From: Flavobacteriaceae bacterium
GTDB lineage: Bacteria > Bacteroidota > Bacteroidia > Flavobacteriales > Flavobacteriaceae
NCBI GenBank assembly: GCA_016763715.1
Contig: JAESTG010000068.1
Location: 1-10,606, forward strand
Direction: 5' to 3'
DNA: 10,606 bases
The notes beneath the pieces are model-generated. The model saw only the letters and a list, made by a program, of their open reading frames with translations, ran no database searches and was not told where the DNA came from. A program made the position numbers and the translations under genes. Of the stretch, positions 1 through 7,726 are shown in pieces. Each line of letters opens with the position of its first letter. Within the stretch, counting starts at the first letter, position 1.

Positions 1-1575
1 AGCTACAATAGTACCATTGGTATTAAAAGTGACATCGTAACCTACATAATCTCCTGTTTCATCATCTCCATCATCAACATAGCTAAATACAAGCCAAGTA
101 CCATCGGTTAAAAAGTTTTCGAGATCGGTAGTTCCCCCACCTCCAGTAAAAGGATCTCTTTCAAAAGTTAAGAAATCGGTTGAACCATCGCCACTGCGAT
201 CTTTTAGGCGAATAATTTCATTAGTAACTTCCAATACATCCCAATCTTCGGCTAGCTCATCTAAAGGATCAATTACACCGAAATTAATATTCAACTCTAG
301 CTCAGTCTCATCTCCCAATGACGTAAACCAACTCCCATCGGTAGTTCCATCTGAATCAGTTGCCGTAGCAGTTCCATTGGTCGCATAGTTAAAAACATAG
401 TCAGCGAAGTCGGCAGTTTCGTCTGTATCATCAAAGAAATAAGTGATGTACCAATCTCCATTGGCTAATGCTGCGACCAATTCAGTATCATCGACTCCTC
501 CTCCTGAGGTACAATCACTTTCAAAACGTAATCTATCATCACCAATTCTAAGATCAACCTGTGATTCTCCTGCTTGTTGTTCAATTTCATGTAGATTCCA
601 AGAGTCGTTAAAATCAGGTAAGTTTGGAATGTTGATAGTTACTGTGATATTGTTTCCTTCACCAGAGCTTTCCCAAGTTCCACTGAAAGATTCACTTCCA
701 TTATCAACAGACAAAGTACCATTGGTTTCAAAATTAAATAGATAACCAACATAAGTATCCTCCAAATCATTGTCATTTCGTTCTAACTTATCGACCATCC
801 AGTCATTGCAACCCGTCAAAATATCATCAAGTTGCTGAGTGGTACAATTGTTACAGTCATCATCATTGTGGTCATTATTATCATCTTCATCACACTGGTC
901 GATGGCACTTTCTATGACACTTTGAAGTTCTACAAAATTATTTATTTCAATTGTCGTTCCATCCCAGAGAATCACCGTAAACGGGAAGTCGAAAGTAACA
1001 ATGGTTCCTTCATCAATATCATCTAGGAAATCAAGTAGTTCTTCATCACTATTAATGACTACTGTATCTATCAATTCATTATTCTGATTGAAGATGGAAG
1101 CCGTTATTGGGTACTGAATGTCAATACATTCAATATCATCATCACCACTGTTTTCATCAGGACATTGAGCAGCTAAGGCATTTAATTCGACCTGGCTATT
1201 GACCACCACCCGAGTATAATCATCCAATATTATGGTAATAGGAAATATGATTTCCAAAGTATCCGTATCATCGGAAAACTCATCGAAAATATCTTCAATA
1301 ATATCGATATCGTCTTCATTTTCGATAACCACTTCAATACCGTTTGCAATTACAGTAACTGGAAGTTGAATATTAAAGCAACTAGCGCCATCAATAATAT
1401 TATCGTAGGATCCATCGTTCGTTGCTGTGCGCTTTAATAGGTTGGCTATCGTAGAATTAACACCAAAAGTATCTTCTGGTGGAGCTTCAACAATTTCCAT
1501 ATCCTCGGTTCTACAAGAAAAAAGTAGTAAGGAGAAAATTATAAGTAGTCCAAGGTTTTTTAGAATAGGTTTCAT
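1..1575 (-). CDS. Modular surface lipoprotein with lipocalin-like repeats (3' end beyond window)
   Basis: This frame is open from an ATG at 1575 to the window edge: 525 codons with no stop, so the C-terminus is missing. Residues 1-20 form a lipoprotein signal peptide ending in lipobox LFSC, with Cys21 as the lipidated residue. The next residues (RTED) place acidic side chains at +4 and +5, as in the Bacteroidota lipoprotein export signal, so surface exposure is inferred. Two related repeats follow (about 66-138 and 150-228). Each starts with Cys-x-x-Ile-Gln-x-Pro, contains an FP(I/F)T(I/V)IL strand and ends with Cys. A short Asp/Asn/Cys-rich linker (about 229-256) leads into lipocalin-like modules starting near Trp259, Trp375 and Trp494, the last one cut. 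These share W-x-V/I, an acidic loop, a Y-x-F-x-F/Y strand and NGT. Similar modules occur in flavobacterial lipocalin family proteins. The gene is divergent from the sigma gene and may be its target. The ligand is unknown. Confidence 0.88.
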   Translation of the reverse strand, partial: MKPILKNLGLLIIFSLLLFSCRTEDMEIVEAPPEDTFGVNSTIANLLKRTATNDGSYDNIIDGASCFNIQLPVTVIANGIEVVIENEDDIDIIEDIFDEFSDDTDTLEIIFPITIILDDYTRVVVNSQVELNALAAQCPDENSGDDDIECIDIQYPITASIFNQNNELIDTVVINSDEELLDFLDDIDEGTIVTFDFPFTVILWDGTTIEINNFVELQSVIESAIDQCDEDDNNDHNDDDCNNCTTQQLDDILTGCNDWMVDKLERNDNDLEDTYVGYLFNFETNGTLSVDNGSESFSGTWESSGEGNNITVTINIPNLPDFNDSWNLHEIEQQAGESQVDLRIGDDRLRFESDCTSGGGVDDTELVAALANGDWYITYFFDDTDETADFADYVFNYATNGTATATDSDGTTDGSWFTSLGDETELELNINFGVIDPLDELAEDWDVLEVTNEIIRLKDRSGDGSTDFLTFERDPFTGGGGTTDLENFLTDGTWLVFSYVDDGDDETGDYVGYDVTFNTNGTIVA

Positions 1576-1660
1576 GGCGGTAATTTTAGGGTTAAATTTT
1601 TCTTCTTTGCTAATAAAACAACCCAAACTAAAAAACTCCTGAATTTTTTTTAATTATTTT

Positions 1661-1691
1661 ATGTCTAACTTTAATCCTCTTTAAACTCCCG
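1661..1691 (-). promoter_or_regulatory. Candidate ECF-sigma promoter for the lipoprotein gene
   Basis: On the minus strand CGGGAGTTT (1691-1683) is followed after 13 nt by GTTAGACAT (1669-1661). The same 9-mer, followed at the same spacing by GTT, precedes fecR at 2222. The arrangement resembles a -35/-10 pair for an autoregulated ECF sigma factor. If used, it would give the lipoprotein mRNA a leader of roughly 80 nt. The motif lies only 5 nt from the sigma-gene start, so the two divergent genes would share this DNA. The match is seen directly; its function is inferred from two copies only. Confidence 0.4.
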
Positions 1692-1696
1692 TAACA

Positions 1697-2215
1697 TTGC
1701 CAAAGGATTTACATACTAATATTTGTGATAAAAAGGTTTTCTCTCATATCTATGAGAAACATTCTGAGGATGTACACAACTTTCTTTATTATAAATATGG
1801 GGTACAATTCAATCCAAGTGATAAAACTCAGGATGCCTTTATTAAATTATGGGAGCATTGTAAAAAAGTAACGATAAGTTCTGCTAAGTCCTTTTTATTT
1901 ACCGTGGCTAATAATTTGACACTTAACGAAATTAAGCATCAAAAGGTGGTGCTTCAGCATCAAAAAGTAAAACCAACAGAATATACCAATGAAAACCCCG
2001 AGTTTCTTTTAGAGAAAGAACAATTTCTTCAGCAATATCAGAAAGCACTAAGTAATTTAACCGAAGAACAAAGAGTGGCCTTCTCACTAAGTAAGATTGA
2101 AGGCAAAAAACACAGTGAAATTGCAGAAATGCTAGGTGTTACTCAAAAGGTAGTGGAATACCGAATTTACAGTGCTTTTGACAAGTTAAAAAAGAGCTTA
2201 AAGGATTTAAAATAA
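1697..2215 (+). CDS. ECF RNA polymerase sigma factor, FecI/RpoE-like
   Basis: A 172-residue protein of normal ECF sigma size, predicted to direct RNA polymerase to a small set of promoters when released by its anti-sigma factor. Region 2 spans about residues 14-83, with the helix NPSDKTQDAFIKLWEHCKK and the AKSFLFTVANNL segment. A short linker leads to region 4 at about 108-167, where LTEEQRVAF and a helix-turn-helix at about 137-164 (HSEIAEMLGVTQKVVEYRI) would contact the -35 element. There is no sigma region 3 or 1.1. The start is TTG at 1697: an in-frame stop lies just upstream at 1682-1684 and no in-frame ATG occurs before region 4. The N-terminus starting there (MPKDLHTNIC) resembles related flavobacterial sigma factors. 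The fecR gene follows 52 nt downstream, the usual arrangement for FecR-controlled sigma factors in this phylum. Confidence 0.93.
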   Translation: MPKDLHTNICDKKVFSHIYEKHSEDVHNFLYYKYGVQFNPSDKTQDAFIKLWEHCKKVTISSAKSFLFTVANNLTLNEIKHQKVVLQHQKVKPTEYTNENPEFLLEKEQFLQQYQKALSNLTEEQRVAFSLSKIEGKKHSEIAEMLGVTQKVVEYRIYSAFDKLKKSLKDLK

Positions 2216-2221
2216 AATAGT

Positions 2222-2250
2222 CGGGAGTTTTATATCCTAGGTTGTTCTAT
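2222..2250 (+). promoter_or_regulatory. Candidate ECF-sigma promoter for fecR and the receptor gene
   Basis: CGGGAGTTT (2222-2230), 13 nt, then GTTCTAT (2244-2250), ending 17 nt before the fecR ATG. The 9-mer and the spacing to GTT are repeated on the opposite strand upstream of the lipoprotein gene. A promoter between sigma and fecR would let activated sigma amplify its own anti-sigma factor and receptor. Assignment as an ECF promoter is inference; no transcript data are available. Confidence 0.42.
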
Positions 2251-2267
2251 AGATAAGTAGCAACAGT

Positions 2268-3176
2268 ATGGAAAAAGAATACTTAATTAAAAAATGGCTA
2301 ACCAATAATTTAACCGAGGACGAATTAAAAGCCTTTGAGTTATTGGAAGACCATACATTACATACAGATATAATTGAGAATGCGAAGTATTTTAAAGCTT
2401 CTCATTTTTCTAAAACTGAAGGTTTTGAAAAACTGGAGTCTCGTAATTTGGATAGAGTTCCTGTACGAAAATTAAACTGGATGCGACCGCTAATGCGTTT
2501 AGCAGCTGTATTTGTTATGGGTCTTGGGGTTTATTTTCTATTCTTTTTCAATAACCTAACACATATTCAAACTTTGGCTTCACAAAAAACAACCATTGAG
2601 CTTCCCGATGAATCATTGGTCACTCTAAACGCCTTTACCGAAATAAGCTATCATAAAAATAACTGGAATAAAAACAGAGAAGTACACTTGAATGGAGAAG
2701 CCTTTTTTAAGGTTGCAAAAGGTGAAGTTTTTGATGTAGTGACTGAAAATGGAACGGTTACAGTTGTTGGAACTCAATTTAACGTCAAGCAGCGCGACAA
2801 CTACTTTGAAGTAAAGTGTTATGAAGGAATTGTAAAAGTTGAAACAAATAACACTACCAAAGAACTTTTAGCAGGTGATACATTTCGATTGTATGGAAAT
2901 AGTATAACGTTCAGTACAACTTCATATCAACTTCCCCAATGGACTAAGGATGTGAGTGACTTTAGATCGGTTCCTTTTGGTGAAGTAATTGCTGAATTGG
3001 AAAGGCAATACAATATATCCGTTACTTACGATATCAAGAATGCAACTCGTATTTTTTCTGGAGGCTTTGTGCATAATAATCTCGATAATGCCCTAAAATC
3101 GATCACCGAACCTCTAGAGTTAACTTATATAATGGATTCATCAAATAAAGTGAGACTTCAATCTAGTGGGCGTTAA
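2268..3176 (+). CDS. FecR-family anti-sigma factor
   Basis: A 302-residue inner-membrane regulator expected to hold the upstream sigma factor and pass on the signal from the outer-membrane receptor. Residues 1-70 are the cytoplasmic sigma-binding part, including the short helix LTNNLTEDEL. One membrane segment lies at about 74-95. The periplasmic FecR domain spans about 106-195, with recognisable stretches IELPDESLVTLNAFTEI, LNGEAFFKVAK and VVGTQFNVK. The C-terminal DUF4974-type domain (about 232-298) begins FRSVPFGEVIAELERQYNI and ends near LELTYIM. In this phylum that domain is thought to interact with the receptor's N-terminal STN domain. The ATG at 2268 is a clear start. The last 11 bases overlap the receptor gene in another frame, so the two are probably translationally coupled. 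Confidence 0.94.
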   Translation: MEKEYLIKKWLTNNLTEDELKAFELLEDHTLHTDIIENAKYFKASHFSKTEGFEKLESRNLDRVPVRKLNWMRPLMRLAAVFVMGLGVYFLFFFNNLTHIQTLASQKTTIELPDESLVTLNAFTEISYHKNNWNKNREVHLNGEAFFKVAKGEVFDVVTENGTVTVVGTQFNVKQRDNYFEVKCYEGIVKVETNNTTKELLAGDTFRLYGNSITFSTTSYQLPQWTKDVSDFRSVPFGEVIAELERQYNISVTYDIKNATRIFSGGFVHNNLDNALKSITEPLELTYIMDSSNKVRLQSSGR

Positions 3177-5676
3177 ACAGCTATTTTATTTCATTATACT
3201 TCTGCAACTTAGCAGTCAATCCCTCTTTGCCCAAGATGTGGGTTCGGAAGTTCCTATAAAAGAGGTATTAGTCGATTTGCAAGGACGTTTTGGCTATAAA
3301 TTCAATTATTTGGAGGAAACTATAGAAGCTACTTTCATTACTCCCCCACCCCCAAACTTATCATTGCAAGAAAGTCTCTCATATCTAAGAGAAGAAACGA
3401 GTCTTATTATTCGTATTTTGGATGATTACATCATCACTATTCTACGAAAAAATGACCGCATTCTATGTGGCTATTTAAAAGACATAAACACACAAGAACC
3501 ACTGATTTCTGCAACTATACAAGGGAGAAACAACAGTTCCGTTAGTGATAGCAGCGGTTATTTCGAATTGGAAGTGACTAATGAAACTGAATCAATTGCC
3601 ATTCGGTTCTTAGGTTATCGGACTATTAATAGGTCTATTCAATATTTTAATAGAAACAACTGTGCTCCTATTTATTTGACTGCCCAGCAAGAAAGTTTAT
3701 CTCAGATTATTCTGCCCAATTACCTTGTGGAAGGCATAAGTAAATTAAACACTGGCGATTTGGAAATTGATTTCAAAAAATTTAACCTGTTGCCAGGGCT
3801 TATTGAGACAGATGTTTTACAGGCAGTTCAAGCCTTTCCTGGTGTACAAAGCATTAATGAAACCGTTTCCAACATCAACATTCGCGGTGGTAGTCATGAC
3901 CAGAACTTAATTCTTTGGGACGACATCAAAATGTATCAATCTGGTCACTTTTTTGGCCTTATATCAGTATTTAACCCTCAAATTACGCAAAAGGTCTCTC
4001 TAAAAAAGAATGGAACAAGTGTTGACTATTCAGGCGGAGTATCAGGCACTATTTCGATGGCAACCGATAAAAGTGTGAATTCAAAATTTAAAGGGAATAT
4101 TGGAGCTAGTTTTATTGATGCTAGCGGCTTTGTAGATGTTCCATTGGGTAATAAATCTTCCCTCCAAATAGCAGCTAGAAAATCACTTAGTGATATTGTA
4201 ATTACACCAACTTATGAAGCATATTTTAATCGAATTTCCCAAGGAACTGAAGTCCAAACTAATATGGAATCAATTCTAAATAGTAATCAAAATTTCGATT
4301 TTTATGATACTTCCCTTCGTTGGAATTATAGATTGAGTGAAAAGGATAAAATTAGGGTAAACTTTATTAATATAGACAACCAGCTAGTTTTCGATGAAAA
4401 TACAATTATCAATTCCGAAGAAACCTCTAAACAAAGTAATGTAAGTCAGAATAGTATTGCAGGAGGAATTTATTATCAGCGTAACTGGAATGATAAATTA
4501 CAAACATCATTTCATATCTATGAAACCGATTACACCCTTAGGGCTATCAATGCTAATCTACTAGCCTCACAACGATTTTTACAAGAAAATATCGTTTCAG
4601 AAACAGGAGTTCGATTAAAGTCAAGCTATCGTTTAAATGACCGAATGATCTGGCATTTGGGGTATCAGTTTATAGAAACTGAAGTTACCAACTTAGACGA
4701 TATTGATGTGCCGTTAATTAGAACGCTTATATCTGAAGTGGTTCGTACCCATAGCGGTTTTACGCAAATGGATCTTAAATCAAGAGATGCTCGTACCAAT
4801 CTCAATATTGGATTTCGTTATAACTACTTGGACAAGTTTAATAAACATTTGTTCCAACCAAGATTAAGTTTTAATCAAAAGTTTGCCAATTATTTTAGTT
4901 TTGAAATTGCTGGTGAATTCAAGCATCAAATCACCTCTCAGGTTATTAATTTTCAGAATGACTTTCTGGGTATTGAAAAGCGGAGATGGCAATTGTCTAA
5001 TGATCTAGACATCCCCGTGATTGAAAGTAAACAAGCCTCCATAAGTATTAATTACAATAGAAAAAGGTGGTTGCTAAGTGCTGAAGGATACTATAAAAAT
5101 ATTGATGGGATTACTACCCAAAGTCAAGGGTTTCTAAATCAATATGAGTTCGTTAAAACTGATGGAAGCTATAAAGTAAGTGGTGTGGATTTTCTAATTC
5201 GAAAGCGCTTTAAAGATATCAACCTTTGGTTAAGCTACTCTTATATGAATAATGAATATCAATTTGAAGGATTGCCTGAAAAAAAATTCCCTAGCAATCT
5301 AGATATTACCCAAGCAATTACTTTTGGAAGCACCTATAAATATAGAAGATTGAAGGTGTCTGCTGGGCTAAATTGGCATACTGGAAAACCAACTACGAGA
5401 CCCGTTTTAGGAAATGAAATTGTAAATGAAACCATTAATTATAATGCCACAAATACAGACAACCTAAACGACTATTTAAGAGTAGATGCTTCTGCTCTAT
5501 ATGAAATTGAATTGGGCAGTATGACTGCTCATTTAGGGTTTTCCGTATGGAATTTACTTGACAAAGAAAATGATATAAATAATTACTATCGTATCAATAG
5601 TGATGCCGCTGCCGAAGAATTTGTCCAAACTTCTCTAGGGTTAACTCCACATGCACTTATACGGGTTTATTTCTAA
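3166..5676 (+). CDS. TonB-dependent outer-membrane receptor with STN and CarboxypepD_reg-like domains
   Basis: An 836-residue FecA-like transducer. Residues 1-22 are a signal peptide (cleavage after SLFA). Residues about 27-96 resemble an STN signalling domain, which fits the DUF4974-ended FecR encoded just before it. A carboxypeptidase-regulatory-like beta sandwich follows from Cys101 to about 172 (GYLKDINTQEPLISATI, then SGYFELEV and RFLGYRT). The plug lies at about 209-300, with LQAVQAFPGVQSINE, NINIRGGSHDQNLILWDDI and SGGVSGTISM. The rest forms the beta barrel and ends in an aromatic residue (LIRVYF), as outer-membrane proteins do. The start is GTG at 3166: it lies within the end of fecR, an in-frame stop (3151-3153) precedes it, and no ATG lies before the signal peptide. 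No SusD-like partner gene follows, unlike glycan uptake loci, so the ligand cannot be inferred. TonB energises transport. Confidence 0.93.
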   Translation: MGVKQLFYFIILLQLSSQSLFAQDVGSEVPIKEVLVDLQGRFGYKFNYLEETIEATFITPPPPNLSLQESLSYLREETSLIIRILDDYIITILRKNDRILCGYLKDINTQEPLISATIQGRNNSSVSDSSGYFELEVTNETESIAIRFLGYRTINRSIQYFNRNNCAPIYLTAQQESLSQIILPNYLVEGISKLNTGDLEIDFKKFNLLPGLIETDVLQAVQAFPGVQSINETVSNINIRGGSHDQNLILWDDIKMYQSGHFFGLISVFNPQITQKVSLKKNGTSVDYSGGVSGTISMATDKSVNSKFKGNIGASFIDASGFVDVPLGNKSSLQIAARKSLSDIVITPTYEAYFNRISQGTEVQTNMESILNSNQNFDFYDTSLRWNYRLSEKDKIRVNFINIDNQLVFDENTIINSEETSKQSNVSQNSIAGGIYYQRNWNDKLQTSFHIYETDYTLRAINANLLASQRFLQENIVSETGVRLKSSYRLNDRMIWHLGYQFIETEVTNLDDIDVPLIRTLISEVVRTHSGFTQMDLKSRDARTNLNIGFRYNYLDKFNKHLFQPRLSFNQKFANYFSFEIAGEFKHQITSQVINFQNDFLGIEKRRWQLSNDLDIPVIESKQASISINYNRKRWLLSAEGYYKNIDGITTQSQGFLNQYEFVKTDGSYKVSGVDFLIRKRFKDINLWLSYSYMNNEYQFEGLPEKKFPSNLDITQAITFGSTYKYRRLKVSAGLNWHTGKPTTRPVLGNEIVNETINYNATNTDNLNDYLRVDASALYEIELGSMTAHLGFSVWNLLDKENDINNYYRINSDAAAEEFVQTSLGLTPHALIRVYF

Positions 5677-5715
5677 TTCTATCCCAACATTAATATCAAA
5701 TCACAGCTGTTTACA

Positions 5716-5736
5716 TTAATTTTGGCGGAAAATTAA
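5716..5736. repeat. Perfect 8-bp inverted repeat in the receptor/vWA gene intergenic region
   Basis: TTAATTTT (5716-5723) and AAAATTAA (5729-5736) flank a GGCGG spacer. The stem is entirely A/T and no T-tract follows, so it is a poor terminator. It may be an operator, or chance in AT-rich DNA. The sequence TAATTTTG (5717-5724), which fits the Bacteroidota -7 consensus TAnnTTTG, lies inside it. Confidence 0.35.
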
Positions 5737-5778
5737 CAACCCACTAAAAAAGAACGGCTATATTTAAATTCCATTTTA

Positions 5779-5786
5779 TATCTTTG
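5779..5786 (+). promoter_or_regulatory. Candidate -7 promoter element of the vWA operon
   Basis: TATCTTTG matches the Bacteroidota housekeeping -7 consensus TAnnTTTG exactly and lies 17 nt before the ATG at 5804, which would give a very short leader. No TTG is seen at the expected -33 spacing, so the call rests on the -7 box and its position alone. The 127-nt intergenic region otherwise holds an inverted repeat and no gene. Confidence 0.38.
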
Positions 5787-5803
5787 ACCCAACTTAAAAA
5801 GGA

Positions 5804-7726
5804 ATGCAGTTTAAACACCCAGAACTTCTTTACGCTCTCTTTCTACTTCTCATTCCTATTATCATACACATTTTTCAGCTTCGGCGATTTCAGAAAGTAG
5901 ACTTTACTAATGTGGCTTTCCTTAAAAAGGTAACCGTTCAAACTCGTAAAAGTTCGCAACTTAAAAAGTGGTTGACTTTGTTACTCCGCTTGTTGGCGCT
6001 AACCTGTATAATCTTAGCCTTCGCCCAACCTTTTAGCGCTACAAAAACAGCTTTAAACACTGAAAAAGAAACCATCCTCTATGTGGACAACTCTCATAGT
6101 ATGCAGGCAAAAGGTCCTAATGGCCCACTATTGCAAAGAGCATTACAACAGCTCTATGACAATGCCAAGGGATCTGATAAAATAAGCTGGTTTAGTAATA
6201 CTGAAACTAATAAAAATGTTTCTCAAACTGACTTCAAAAATGAAGTCCTTTCTATAGATTACACACATAAGCAATTAACTTTGGATGAAGTATTGTTAAA
6301 AGCAAATCACCTCTTTACTAAAAGTAAATCGGCAGAAAAAAGGTTAGTCATTATATCCGATTTTCAGCAAAATGGAACATTCCCATCCATAAACAATCAA
6401 ATTACTATTGATGCGGTTGCTTTGTCCCCAGTTACTAAAAATAACATCTCCATCGATTCAGCATATATCCAGTCTAAAAATTCGACAACAACTTTATTGA
6501 ATGTGGTTGTGTCGGCGCAAGGAGAAGTAACACCAAGCATCCCTATTTCATTATTTAACAACGGATCCCTTAGTGCAAAAACAGCTGTAGATTTCTCAGA
6601 ATCCAATAGAAATACACTCTCTTTTACTATTGAAAATGGCGCTGGGTTTGAAGGGGAACTTCGAATAGCAGACACAGATTTATTTTTCGACAACTCCTTA
6701 TTTTTCAGCATAAACACACCCGAGAAAATTAAAGTAATGAGTATCAACGAGGGCGATGCTGGGTTTTTACAGCGCCTTTTTGATCAGTCAGATTATGACT
6801 ATACGCAACAAAGCTTTGCTAATCTTAATTACAACGACATTCCCTCTCAAAACTTTATTATTCTTAATGAGGTGAAAACACTACCTATTTCATTAATAAA
6901 CTCACTAAAAGCTTTTCATGATGATGGCGGAAGTCTGTTTATAATCCCTTCGGAAGATGCTACAGTAACCTCCTATAATACTTTATTGAATGGCCTTCAG
7001 ATTGGAAATTTAAACGAAAAATATCAACAAGAAAAGAAGGTTACAAAAATCAACTTTTCACACCCACTCTATCGCAATGTTTTTGAAAAGCAAGTCTCAA
7101 ACTTTCAATACCCAAAGGTAAATTCATATTATGGAGTTAGCACCAATGCAACTAAAGTTCTGGAATTTGAGGATGGAAAACCCTTTTTAGTACAACAAGA
7201 GAAGAGTTTTTTAATGACTGCTTCGATATCGAAGGAAAATTCAAATTTCACCTTCTCCCCGCTCATTGTACCAACCCTAATTAACATGGCGCAGCAAAGT
7301 CTACCACTGCCAAATTTATACTACAATATTGGAACTCAAAACAGTTATGCTATACCTGTAAAATTAACTCAGGATGATATTTTAACTCTAAGAGATAGTA
7401 TACGCAGCTTTATCCCTTTACAGCAAACAAAAGCAAATAGTGTGATAATTACAACCATAGAGGAACCTGCGATTTCTGGAAATTATAAGGTTGAGAAAGA
7501 GACTGCTTTTATTGAAAATATTAGTTATAATTATCCAAGATCGGAAAGCTCTATGCAATATGCAGATCCAGAGGCTTGGGAGGGTGTTAATGTTTATAAT
7601 TCGGTGGAAGCCTTATTCGATTCCATTGCCGAAGATAACTTAGTACGCTCCTTTTGGAAATGGTTTGTTATTTTTGCAGTGCTATTCCTGCTACTTGAAA
7701 TGCTTATTTTAAAATTCTATAAATGA
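5804..7726 (+). CDS. BatA-type membrane protein with von Willebrand A-like domain
   Basis: A 640-residue protein. The first ~80 residues are a BatA N-terminal domain: one membrane segment at about 8-26 (starting HPELLYALFLLLIP), a basic loop, and a second segment at about 56-76. A von Willebrand A-like domain follows, with a DxSxS MIDAS motif (Asp95-Asn-Ser97-His-Ser99) and a later LVIISDFQ strand with Asp186, so metal-dependent binding is plausible. From about 305 to 385, strands such as EKIKVMSI and the turn DDGGSLFIIP look like the glutamine-amidotransferase-like domain found in related BatA proteins; I see no catalytic residues there. A last membrane segment at about 618-637 anchors the C-terminus. 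The large middle part probably lies in the periplasm. The ATG at 5804 starts exactly at the BatA motif. The last four bases (ATGA) overlap the next gene. Bat proteins were named for aerotolerance; the function of this one is unknown. Confidence 0.88.
   Translation: MQFKHPELLYALFLLLIPIIIHIFQLRRFQKVDFTNVAFLKKVTVQTRKSSQLKKWLTLLLRLLALTCIILAFAQPFSATKTALNTEKETILYVDNSHSMQAKGPNGPLLQRALQQLYDNAKGSDKISWFSNTETNKNVSQTDFKNEVLSIDYTHKQLTLDEVLLKANHLFTKSKSAEKRLVIISDFQQNGTFPSINNQITIDAVALSPVTKNNISIDSAYIQSKNSTTTLLNVVVSAQGEVTPSIPISLFNNGSLSAKTAVDFSESNRNTLSFTIENGAGFEGELRIADTDLFFDNSLFFSINTPEKIKVMSINEGDAGFLQRLFDQSDYDYTQQSFANLNYNDIPSQNFIILNEVKTLPISLINSLKAFHDDGGSLFIIPSEDATVTSYNTLLNGLQIGNLNEKYQQEKKVTKINFSHPLYRNVFEKQVSNFQYPKVNSYYGVSTNATKVLEFEDGKPFLVQQEKSFLMTASISKENSNFTFSPLIVPTLINMAQQSLPLPNLYYNIGTQNSYAIPVKLTQDDILTLRDSIRSFIPLQQTKANSVIITTIEEPAISGNYKVEKETAFIENISYNYPRSESSMQYADPEAWEGVNVYNSVEALFDSIAEDNLVRSFWKWFVIFAVLFLLLEMLILKFYK

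Noticed and set aside
443..1642. Plus-strand open frames at 443-745, 832-1026 and 1427-1642
   Set aside because: They lie antisense to the lipoprotein gene, which has a lipobox and repeated domains. Their translations show no recognisable domain.
3466..3685. A carboxypeptidase fused to the TonB receptor
   Set aside because: The segment is only the regulatory-like beta sandwich common at the N-terminus of Bacteroidota receptors. No peptidase domain is present.
5716..5736. Inverted repeat as terminator of the receptor gene
   Set aside because: The stem is all A/T and no T-tract follows it.
6397..6747. Minus-strand open frame inside the vWA gene
   Set aside because: It is antisense to a well-supported domain protein, with no motif and no promoter or neighbour to support it.
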